Of a stretch of 10,030 bases of DNA, positions 1 through 7,008 are shown piece by piece. The notes under the pieces are model-generated. The model was not told the origin of the DNA and did not search any database. It worked only from the letters and a program-made list of their open reading frames with translations. This DNA is from Amoebophrya sp. AT5.2 (taxonomy: Eukaryota; Sar; Dinophyceae; Syndiniales; Amoebophryaceae): NCBI GenBank assembly GCA_005223375.1, contig RXOD01006542.1, positions 1 to 10,030 on the forward strand, written 5' to 3'. Made by a program: the position numbers and the translations under genes. Numbering within the stretch: position 1 is the first letter of the stretch; the number at the start of each line of letters is the position of its first letter.

Positions 1-420
1 GACCTCCACTGGAGAGTGAAAACCTATTGGGTGCACACCTGCAGGAGAACGACCTCCAGAGGAGATAACCAACCTTCTGGAGATCTTGAAAAAAGTGCGA
101 CTTTTTTCAACAGAAATTGAAAATGAAAAAAGTGAACCTTCAGAAGATAAAAATAGCTGATTCTGCAGGAGAGCGCAAACCTACTCTGGAGGTTTTTCTT
201 TTTTCATTGTTCAAGCTACAGGAGAAAATGGGGCGCAAACGGAGTGGGGGACCTCCTAAGAAGGTCTAAGATGTGTTCTACTGAAGGTTTCAGTAGAAGT
301 TTGGAATTTACACTAATCACGACCTGAATCTGCGCCGTCAGTGAGATGCTAAAAATTGCGACCTTCAGAAGCTTTTTTCGATCTGCAGAAGGTCTACAGA
401 AGATAAACCTTCAGGAGACG
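1..420. repeat. Cluster of short palindrome-like CTNCAGNAG motifs
   Basis: No gene is visible here. The stretch carries at least twelve variants of a short motif close to ACCTNCAGNAGA. Clear copies lie at 37-48, 52-65, 72-83, 136-147, 161-172, 215-225, 360-371, 381-392, 393-403 and 407-418, with looser ones at 2-15, 179-192 and 250-264. The core reads almost the same on both strands (CTTCAGAAG, CTGCAG, CTCCAGAGGAG), so orientation is undefined. Spacing is irregular, from about 12 to over 100 bp, unlike a satellite or a CRISPR array. The octamer GCGCAAAC also occurs twice (173-180 and 233-240), suggesting decayed larger modules. Whether it is a binding-site array or a degenerate repeat cannot be told from the sequence. 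Confidence 0.6.
86..110. repeat. Perfect 11-bp inverted repeat
   Basis: TTGAAAAAAGT (86-96) and ACTTTTTTCAA (100-110) are exact reverse complements around the 3-nt spacer GCG. A related run, GAAAAAAGTG, recurs at 126-134. It could form a small hairpin, but it lacks the GC-rich stem of a bacterial terminator and its role is unknown. Confidence 0.7.
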
Positions 421-445
421 TAAAAAAAAAAATTCCCCTTGTTAT

Positions 446-455
446 TCTTTTATTG
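446..455 (-). promoter_or_regulatory. Putative polyadenylation signal CAATAAAAGA
   Basis: On the minus strand CAATAAAAGA begins 90 nt beyond the stop codon of the coding segment ending at 545. A run of eleven T (minus strand, 432-422) follows about 13 nt later, the usual arrangement of AATAAA plus a U-rich downstream element. The identical 10-mer lies 93 nt after the stop at 1902, and a 9-nt version lies 90 nt after the stop at 4565. Confidence 0.55.
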
Positions 456-544
456 TCGTAGTATGCTCATAGATGAACAATAAAGCGAAGTCGTTGTCTT
501 GAAGCGAAGTATGATGTAAGTAGTCAGCACATAGCCTCGGATCC

Positions 545-980
545 TCACAACTTCCCGAGATCGATCTGAACCTTGATATGATCTCGGCCGCGGTTGCAGA
601 CGTCGTTGTAGAAGACGATCACGGATACCACCTTCTTCGCTGTGCTCCTCGTCAGGCACTTCTTGAAGGCGTCTCGCAGCTCCTTCTGCAGACGCAGTGG
701 GTCACGTGGGTCACAACGGGGGGCTGCCTTGGGGCAAAACGCTTTGTCGCTGTCCCTGCAGACGCCTTTGCGGGACCGGGAGAAGTCACCCACCGCCACG
801 TCGTAGTAGCTGTTCTCATTAGCGTCGCGCGTGTCACGCCCGTTCCAGTTGAACGCTGTCCCATCGTCCACGTGGTTGCGGAGGAAGTAAATATGCACAT
901 GGACAGACTGCTGCCTGTGGGTCGTCTCGCTCAACTCTTCAAGCGCCCACTTGCTTCTCTTCACAATCTCGTCCTGGTGG
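545..980 (-). CDS. Terminal exon of an unidentified minus-strand gene
   Basis: An open frame runs about 145 codons from a putative splice acceptor to a TGA at 545-547. I do not recognise the protein. It looks coding: a mixed composition with aromatic and acidic residues, including an FNWNG motif, a YYDVAVGDF segment and a cysteine at each of several spaced positions (VCRDSDKAFC, RCD). The likely start of the exon is after GCAG at 984-981 or CCAG at 977-974; the preceding pyrimidine tract contains CATCTTTCTC. The frame is open further upstream to an ATG at 1027, but that would place the acceptor-like tract inside the protein. Earlier exons should lie above 1030 and were not found with confidence. 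The C-terminus ends in a short lysine- and isoleucine-containing tail. The opposite strand is also open (578-991), but is read here as an antisense shadow. Confidence 0.6.
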
Positions 981-989
981 CTGCGATGT

Positions 990-999
990 GAGAAAGATG
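990..999 (-). repeat. Partial copy of the CATCTTTCTC motif before an exon
   Basis: The minus strand reads CATCTTTCTC here, immediately followed by ACATCGCAG and the putative exon of the 545 gene. It shares 10 bases with the 14-mer repeated in 8236-9982. It may simply be a polypyrimidine tract. Confidence 0.4.
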
Positions 1000-1029
1000 G
1001 GAATGCAGTCCGTTGTAGACACATCAAAG

Positions 1030-1799
1030 GTCGTAACTGTTCTTGTGATTGTTAGGGGTTGAATCAATCCATCGCAGCAACCATAATTCTAAAATGGATC
1101 CTGTTTCGGGCAGAGGTGCTGCAAGGAGCGCCGATTTGATCCTCGGAATGAGGGCCCAGAACGGTGCAACGTGTCAGAGGGTGCATCTCGATGCTCAATT
1201 TTGGCCGGTACAGGCTGAGGCACATCCGGGAAGCGTTGCTGAAGAGACAGCAGCGAAGCCTTTAAAGTTTACAGATCTCCGGCACCTCCCTGGCCGAGCC
1301 CAAATCCGCAGATCTTAATGCTGCACCCCTGAGATCGCGAGCCACGAATGAACCACCAGCCAAGGCAATGGAATTCACACGCATTTTATGCAGACTTTTG
1401 ATCGGTTTTATAAGAAGCAGTCAGCATAAGTCAGACAAATGCGGCCAAGGAGCGTCGCGCAGCGACGAAGTCGAACACAAGCCCTCAGGCAAGGTGCGCA
1501 TTCGCGCGGGTCGATTCTCTTGGCCACTTGGGCTTCCCAAAAAACTAAAAACAAACCATCTGTTCTGGTGCGTCCCTCTAAAGAGCTTCATGCTGAATTT
1601 TCCCGGCTTCTACGCCATAAAAAGCAAGTCTTTGTGTGGGCTGGAGTCGATGCGTGTTGTGCTTTCGTTGAATTTGAATGCTGTACGAATATGATCTTCT
1701 TGTCAATGCTTTGGATATTTCTGTAATTCTACGCGTATTCTGAATGATATGTGAACGACGCGTCGGCACCTGGAAGAAAGTGAAGTCGTTAATTATTCG
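1030..1799. other. Intergenic or intronic stretch with no convincing gene
   Basis: No long open frame with convincing composition is present. On the minus strand a 59-codon open stretch in about 1092-1270 is faintly protein-like and could be an upstream exon of the 545 gene, but I see no clear splice donor. The plus strand has an equally weak 89-codon frame at 1049-1318. From about 1320 the sequence becomes more AT-rich with scattered short frames. A 6-bp stem with a 3-nt loop (CGTCGC/GCGACG) lies at 1453-1467. Nothing else stands out. Confidence 0.5.
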
Positions 1800-1809
1800 T
1801 CTTTTATTG
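1800..1809 (-). promoter_or_regulatory. Putative polyadenylation signal CAATAAAAGA
   Basis: CAATAAAAGA on the minus strand lies 93 nt beyond the TAG at 1902-1904, followed by an AT-rich stretch and a pyrimidine run (CTTCACTTTCTTCC). The same 10-mer occurs at nearly the same distance after the stop at 545, supporting both as 3'-end signals. Confidence 0.5.
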
Positions 1810-1901
1810 CGATCGTATCCCGGTCTGTTACCCAATGGAGATTATAGCTTTCGCAAACTGAATCCTGTACAAGTATCCTTGATTTAACTTTCCGAAAACA
1901 A

Positions 1902-2588
1902 CTACATCAGCTGGTCGTCTGGATTTGCGGGCTCGCGCAGCAAGTCCGTGCCGAAGTTCTTGGTCAGGCCGAAAGTGAGGGACTGCGACAGGGTCTCGAA
2001 ACTCGCCGAGGGAATCTTCGGACCGCAATCGCAGACCTCGGTCAATTCGTTGACGCGGGACGCCACGAACAGCTTGGAGCACTCCCACAACGACTCCACC
2101 CCCACCGGCTCCGTGCACTTTTTGTCCTTGAAGAGTTGACTGTTGAACCAATATCCATCGAAGCACCTCGCTCCAGTGGTGCACTTCACTTTGAGATGGC
2201 ACTGCGGTCCGAGTTGTCTCGTCACCACCTTCTGCTTGGATGGCGGCGCCAGATGCGCTTTGAGTTGCGGCCCCGCCACCGCGATGTAGTAGCGCTCGAG
2301 CTCGGCCAGGAACTTCCCACATTTCCAGCAGTGGAGCTTGTCCCTGTCCCTCGCCTTTTCCTTCGCCTGTTCCGCGACGAGGTCCAGCGGGAGATGGAAC
2401 CCCAGTTTCGACTTTGCCAGCGCTTTGCTATCCACGCCGTCGGCCCGGTGAGCCTTCTCGAGTTTCGCAGCTTCGCGCTTGATGCGGCCGGCCTCGGAAG
2501 CTCGCAGGGCCAGCTTCTCCTCCTCCGTCTTCCCCGCATACGGGTCCTGGGGGACGAACTGCGCGTAGACCGTATCGGGCCTTCCGTC
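1902..2588 (-). CDS. Exon 5: Cys-rich C-terminal part of large hypothetical protein
   Basis: This block has 228 codons plus TAG. The first 50 or so residues are highly charged and probably helical (TEEEKLALRASEAGRIKREA). Cysteine pairs follow: CWKC at about exon residues 87-90, then CHLKVKC and a CTTGARCFDGYW segment, and finally single cysteines and a CDC near the end. Such spacing is compatible with a zinc-binding or disulphide-stabilised module, but it matches no named finger I can identify. The exon start is placed after CCAG (2592-2589): the in-frame sequence above it is T- and leucine-rich and reads as intron, while GC-ending codons begin at 2588. Junction phase is 0, giving an acidic join EESD-DGRPDTV with exon 4. 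It belongs either to a protein of about 1,907 residues or to the second of two adjacent genes. Overlapping plus-strand frames are shadows. Confidence 0.75.
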   Translation of the reverse strand, partial: DGRPDTVYAQFVPQDPYAGKTEEEKLALRASEAGRIKREAAKLEKAHRADGVDSKALAKSKLGFHLPLDLVAEQAKEKARDRDKLHCWKCGKFLAELERYYIAVAGPQLKAHLAPPSKQKVVTRQLGPQCHLKVKCTTGARCFDGYWFNSQLFKDKKCTEPVGVESLWECSKLFVASRVNELTEVCDCGPKIPSASFETLSQSLTFGLTKNFGTDLLREPANPDDQLM

Positions 2589-2740
2589 CTGGTATGGTAG
2601 AAGTAGTAGCTCTAAGCGGACGGGGAGATCGAATCATACACAGAACACGAAGTAGAAAAGAATCACATCGAGGACACATGCTACACAGTGCGAGCCAAAC
2701 CATTCGGCAACAGTGAGGAGTCAGCAGGATGAAGTAGTAC
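2589..2740 (-). other. Putative intron 4 (152 bp, GT-AG)
   Basis: The donor is GAC|GTACTACTTC and the acceptor CTACCATACCAG|GAC, both phase 0. Stop codons in the incoming frame (TAG at about 2700) and T-rich sequence support removal. The 9-mer TACTACTTC occurs at both ends, at 2731-2739 just inside the donor and at 2600-2608 just before the acceptor. Confidence 0.65.
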
Positions 2741-4430
2741 GTCTGATTCCTCGTCGAATTCTTCCACGCGGGCGATGCGAAGCATTCCGGGGAGATTGGC
2801 GCCCGCCGCGCCGTCCGCGTTCTCCCCCACGGCGTTCCGGATGGAACCCAAGACTGCAGACCGAGACGGCGCGTTCTTCGCCTGTGCTTTGGTGCGCTCT
2901 TTTGGTTTTCGTCTGCGCGGTACGCTTTACCGCCACCAGGTCTTCGTTCGCTTTCCAAAGCAGGTCCACGTAGAACGAGCCGCAGACGACGGACCATGGT
3001 GCGACAATCGGCTTTCTTGTTCCCGGCCGGCTTGTAGAAGTCCGTCTTGTTCAAGATGAACGTCTCCGCGTTTTCGCTGCCCATGAAGTAAAACGCGTAA
3101 AAAACCTCGGCCCACTGCTGGACGGATTTGCCCTTGATTTTCGGAATCTGTTCAACGAGAACCTCCCACGGAATCCCAGACGATGTGTTTAGCACCTCGC
3201 CATACGGATCCGCGTACGTTTCTTCCAGCAGCTTCTTCTGCATTTCCATCCCGTCTGCGAACTTGTCGTCGAGGAGATCGTCTTCCTTCTTGGGCTGAGC
3301 CGCTTGCGCCGTCGTTGTGGGTGCGTCGTCGTCCGGAAGCAGACGCTCGGGGGGCGCTTCTCGCGTTTCGACGTCCGGGGCGGGGGCAGATTCTGTGGGG
3401 GCGGCAGCGTCCTTCATCTCCACATCTGCGGCCGCCGCCGGAGCTGGCGGCGGCTTCTGGTCGGTAGCCGAGGAGAAGGCCATGCCGTTCAAAAAGAAGT
3501 TCATCGGCCCGCCGAACGTAGTATTTCGTCGCGGTGTGCGCTCGCGCAGCAGCGGTTCCTCGGAGGACTTCGACGAGCTTGCGGAAGCCGCCTCCTGCTG
3601 CGGCGATTCGGCAACTGGCGCGTGAGTCGACTCGGCCGGAGGAGCGGGGGCTGGGGGCTTGGCTTCGGCGATGAGAGGCGTGTCTGGTTTTTTCCTGTAG
3701 CAACTCGGCAACAGTCCGGCCTTGGCGAGAGCGTCGCCCCACTCCTCCATCTCGACATCCGGCATGTCTCCATACGAGTCCAGCTCTGCTTCCAGCTTGG
3801 TCCGCTGGTTTTGCCAGTCATCCCCCTGCTTTTCGCGCTCCGCCTCCTGCTCGACCTTGTACATAGACTGCTGGAACTGCTCCTTCGCCAAATTCTCGAA
3901 CTCCTTCGCGTGATTGCGGAAGGCTTCGACGCGGGCGCGCTGCAGGGCGTGGATCGTTTTGGTTTCCTCGGAGTTCGGAACGTTTAAGTTCTTCAAAAGG
4001 GGAGCGCTCTCCTTCGCCATCCAGTACAGCAGATTCATGAGCATGTTGCTCACGCTCGCTGCGCCGCCAGTATTCAGCCACCGGTCCTGGTGCCCGAACC
4101 CGAGAGCAATCGCCTCCTGCAGCGGGTGGCACACCTTCTCAAACGGCTCGCCGATTCGCAAACAGATGAAGTCGCCCTGAACCAAGCACCAATCCGCATC
4201 TTGGCAGATGACCACTTCGTCTATGTCGTCGCTGTTGAAAATCGCCATGCTCTCGGACTCCGCCAGAATGAGCTTGATCTTCGAACGTGAATTGGCCACG
4301 CTCATCTCTTGTACCCCGAGCGCCCACTCCGCCGGGTCCGTGGGCAAAGAGAAAAACATCCCCGCGCTTTCGTCGATGGCGTACTTGCTGGGATTCGCGT
4401 CGCGCGTCAAAGCATGCACGTACTGAGTAT
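2741..4430 (-). CDS. Exon 4 of large hypothetical protein, with two apparent frameshifts
   Basis: No family is recognised. The N-terminal ~120 residues are globular, including a VICQDADWCLVQGDF segment. Residues ~125-220 are charged and probably coiled-coil. Next comes a Pro/Ala/Ser/Glu-rich disordered linker (~225-400) that contains a hydrophobic FGGPMNFFLNGMAF patch, followed by a globular region with WEVLVEQIPKIKGKSVQQW. The frame then shifts by +1 near 3012-3018 (A-rich AAGAAAG on the minus strand). The next 36 or so codons read protein-like in a second frame (VVCGSFYVDLLWKANEDLV), and a second +1 shift near 2897-2911 (AAAACCAAAAG) leads to an acidic segment ending EEFDEESD at 2741. The coding quality on each side argues for one-base insertions rather than chance. 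No in-frame ATG precedes 4359, although codons from 4428 on look coding, so the exon probably receives sequence from upstream by splicing. Sequencing error, pseudogenisation or real frameshifting cannot be told apart. Confidence 0.7.
2897..3018 (-). other. Two +1 frame changes in A-rich tracts within exon 4
   Basis: The frame used upstream of 3018 becomes arginine-rich and implausible below it. The plausible protein continues in the next frame until about 2911 and then in the third frame to 2741. Both switches fall in short A runs on the minus strand, and both are equivalent to one extra base. With both corrected, the exon length fits the phases of its flanking introns. Confidence 0.6.
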
Positions 4431-4596
4431 CTGTAAAAAGTGCGGGCTTTCACGGATAGCCTCCGATCTTTATTGAAAGGCGTTGGCTAATCGAAGACGC
4501 GACCAAGCCTCATTTCTGGAAAAAATTAAGTTGCGCAGCATTGCTGCCGCAGAAAAGGACTCGCCTAAGAAATCAAAACAAGAAGGTCGCCACTAC
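4431..4596 (-). other. Putative intron 3 (166 bp), or a gene boundary
   Basis: The donor is GAGG|GTAGTG and the acceptor CTTTTTACAG|ATACTCAG, both phase 1, rebuilding a GAT codon (join FE-D-TQYVH). Codon quality drops at 4596: the ten codons to the TAG at 4565-4567 mostly end in T. Alternatively the upstream frame really ends at 4565, because CAATAAAGA (4475-4467) lies 90 nt beyond that stop, at the same distance as similar signals after the other two minus-strand stops. Intronic polyadenylation would reconcile both readings. Confidence 0.55.
4467..4475 (-). promoter_or_regulatory. Putative polyadenylation signal CAATAAAGA
   Basis: It lies 90 nt after the TAG at 4565-4567 and resembles the CAATAAAAGA signals at 1800-1809 and 446-455. 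A TTTTT run occurs about 27 nt further on. If used, the upstream gene would end here with ten extra residues after exon 3. Confidence 0.4.
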
Positions 4597-5512
4597 CCTC
4601 GAACATGCTCGGGGGGTTGAACTCGATTTCCTCCGGGCACTGCGCGTTGCAGTTCTTGACATCCTTGGCCTGTCGCTGCTTCTCGGTTCTGCTGCAGACG
4701 ACCTCGCGCGACGACGTGACCCGGCACCGGTCCAACTGAACGCAGACGATCGTGTACAAGTCCGGCAACACTTTCAGGACCTTGCGCCACTTGTACTCCT
4801 TGGCCTCCTTTCCCTTCAGTAGGGCAACAAAGCGAAGGACGAGCGGCTTGTCCATCGCCTGATACCGCTCGCGGATGCCTTGGAGGATCTGGAGGTGGAG
4901 GAATCCGCGCTTCAGCCTGTCCGCGAATTCCTGCGAGCGGAAGAGAAAGAAGGACCTTCTGTGGAAGATGATGTTTTCGGCGATCACAGCTTTCCACTGG
5001 TTCTCAATGTTGAAGGAGAAAGTCTTGAGGCCGTCCATGTCCTTGCCTTCCATCGTGATTGGGCGCTCCTCCAAGTTGACGGCCTTCGTCAACTCTTTGC
5101 GCATCAGCGTGAGGTTGGGCGCCGACTCATTCACCAGATCCGCCTTCATGTTCATGTACGCGTCGTGGCAGAGCTGGTCATTGGTCTCATCGTCCGCGTT
5201 CAGGTCCCGCATCTCCTCCAGCTTCGCGCGCCACCACGTGTCGATTCGAGACGGCGCAACCCACGGACAAATTTCCTCGAAAGTTTTGACGTTCCAGTAG
5301 ATCTGCGAGTACTCCGCTGCGGTCAGGCCCTCGATCTGCTGGCGGCCGTCGAGGTAGGACCAGCTGTTCTTGATGCCTTTGGGTTTTAGCCGCCTGCTCT
5401 TCGGAAGCTCGTGCTGCCGGTACTCGTCGTCGGGGTCGTCGTAAGTCGGCGACTTATCGAACCACCGAATCCACTCCGGTGCCAGACGCTCCGCGAGGTG
5501 TAGCGGCAGTTG
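4597..5512 (-). CDS. Exon 3 of large hypothetical protein
   Basis: About 305 codons are open from the acceptor CTGAGTCAG (5513-5521) to the putative donor at 4596. No family is recognised. The segment is soluble in character, rich in tryptophan and charged residues (APEWIRWFDKSP, ICPWVAP, RIDTWWRAKLEEM), and has no obvious membrane span. A basic patch (KSRRLKPKGIKNSW) lies near residue 40. Towards the C-terminus are a helical stretch (LKRGFLHLQILQGIRERY) and several cysteines (CVQLDRCR, CSRTEK, NCNAQC). The exon joins exon 2 in phase 0. If intron 3 is not removed, ten more codons are read to TAG at 4565. Reading this strand is supported by the clean joins with exons 2 and 4 and by the unnatural composition of the plus-strand frames. 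Confidence 0.78.
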
Positions 5513-5635
5513 CTGACTCAGAAAGGAATGACTCAGAAGGAAGTGATTGGATTGCAAAGTAATGAGATTGGTCATTGCAAATGTGTGGGCGTGATAAGAT
5601 GAAGATAAGAAAGGAAACAGTAAGCACGTCAATAC
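5513..5635 (-). other. Putative intron 2 (123 bp, GT-AG)
   Basis: This stretch has no stop in the surrounding frame, so a simple ORF reads through it. Its translation, however, is leucine-, serine- and phenylalanine-rich, and it is AT-rich and pyrimidine-rich compared with the flanking GC-ending codons. The donor AAT|GTATTG and the acceptor TTTCTGAGTCAG|CAA are both phase 0. An alternative donor, GTCAGC, about 30 nt upstream would also keep phase. Its length, 123 bp, is a multiple of 3, so retention would add 41 residues without breaking the frame. Confidence 0.65.
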
Positions 5636-6846
5636 ATTCGTGAGCGAGCCCGCACAGGATGCGCTGACCGACCCTTTATTCAACGCCGCGCCAGAGCACT
5701 CGATGTCGCGGGTGGATCTGACCACTGCGCGGCTGTACTTTTTCACCTTCTCGTCGAAGTCCAGAAGGTGGCCTTTTTTCAGGTCCCTGATCAGGTCTTC
5801 CGTGATGACGTATGACGGCTCGCGCATTAGGTACGGCTTCAAGTGCAGGGCAGGCTCGTAGTTGTCTTGGTTGTACACCGACGTCTTGGCTTCCCAGATC
5901 TCCCCCTCCGCCTTCGGCAGAGATGTCCGCACGTTGCTGTGGCCGAAATGCAACAGCGACCGGGCTACCTTCGAAGTTTCGCCCGTTTCCCGCTTCCAGT
6001 CCTCCACATCCCACCGCGGATTCGAGGTGTAGGGGTCGACGATCATGGAGCCATCCCCTTCCAGCCCCCAGACCGATGGATCGGAGGTGAAGTAGTCTTT
6101 TGATTTCATCACCCGCTTTATTTTCTCCGACTGGTCTTCTTCTTTGAGGAGTTTCATCGCCTGCGAAAAATTCAGCTCGCAGTCCGCCAGGTTCGTCATC
6201 ATCCACATTCTCATGTGCTGCACCATGAGAGAGCAGTGGATTTTCAGTTGGGCGAAGATCTGGTCGCAGATCGACGCGCCAAAACGCCGGCAAAACGTGG
6301 GATGCGTTTTCGCGCACTGCGCCAGCGACATGGTCAGCGGCTCCTCCAGAATTTTCGCAAGTTCCGACATCGCCAGCGGCTGAATGGTGTAGCTGAGCCG
6401 CCGGGCCTGGAAGTTGAGGTGGGTCGCGGAGATGAGCATGCCGTGGGCAAACAAAACAGGCCGGCTCGTGCGCTCGTAGATCAAGACCTGGAATCTGTTG
6501 TACACGTTCTGGAAGAAGTAGTACATCAGCACGATGGTGTTGGAGAGATCGTCCTGATTCAGCCACACTGACACGTCATCCGGCCGCATGTGCTTCATCG
6601 CGTTTTTGATGCGCGTGTTGATGCCGGCGATTTTTTGCGACTGCTTCTCTTTTTGCGCGGCCGTAGGCGCCTTCTTTTTGGCTCCTGCGGCAGCGTCAGC
6701 GGGCCCGGCTTCGGTGGCCGCGGCAGCATCGGCAGGTCCTGCAGCAGCTGGCTGCGCGGCTGCTCCGAGGTGGTCCTCAGGCTTCGCTTGTTCGGCATCC
6801 TCTGCGGCGTTCGCGTCGTCCTTATCGGCGGCTTCCGCGGCTGCGG
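5636..6846 (-). CDS. Exon 2 of large hypothetical protein, with Ala-rich linker
   Basis: The exon contributes about 403 codons. The frame is open above the first ATG (6598) up to the acceptor at 6847, so the coding part starts about 250 bp before that ATG. The first ~60 residues are a low-complexity Ala/Pro/Glu/Asp linker, followed by a basic stretch (GAKKKAPTAAQKEKQ). A globular region then begins (HMRPDDVSVWLNQDDLSN), with several Met-, Trp- and Cys-containing helices (HMRMWMMTNLADCELNF) and a mixed segment around YVITEDLIRDLKKGHLLDF. I recognise no domain or catalytic motif. It joins exon 1 in phase 1 and exon 3 in phase 0. The in-frame TAA just above the acceptor (about 6860) shows that the frame cannot simply continue upstream. 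Confidence 0.78.
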
Positions 6847-7008
6847 CTGGCGGTGGAATGAATTAATAAAAAAGACGGGCGAAAGCTTTGCCACTTTCGA
6901 AAGCCGAACGCTGATAGATGAAGAGAGCGATCCCTGAGATTGTGCTTTCACTACAATGTCTTGAGATTGAGCGGCGGGCCACAAGCACGCACGAGCCCAG
7001 AAGAGTGC
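6847..7008 (-). other. Putative intron 1, donor uncertain (GC at 7008 or GT at 6954)
   Basis: The acceptor is clear: a TTTTTTATTAATTC tract, which could carry a branch point, then CACCGCCAG|CC. It requires a phase-1 donor. GCAG|GCACTC at 7008 gives a 162-bp intron with a rare GC donor and a smooth Lys/Ala-rich join (KKEKA to AAAEA). T|GTAGTG at 6954 gives 108 bp and matches the GTAGTG donor of intron 3, but keeps 18 less plausible residues. The incoming frame stops at 6863. Confidence 0.55.

Noticed and set aside
1..420. CRISPR-like array
   Set aside because: Repeats are short, variable and irregularly spaced, and the surrounding genes are eukaryotic in structure.
578..991. 137-codon plus-strand open frame
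   Set aside because: It is antisense to the 545-980 exon; the Val/Ala/Leu-rich composition is typical of a reverse reading of GC-ending codons.
1049..1318. 89-codon plus-strand frame
   Set aside because: It would be the only plus-strand gene, has no clear composition signal, and the opposite strand is equally open; left as unresolved intergenic sequence.
3304..3987. 227-codon plus-strand open frame
   Set aside because: It is antisense to exon 4 and dominated by Arg, Gly and Leu from reverse reading of the Pro/Ala-rich linker.
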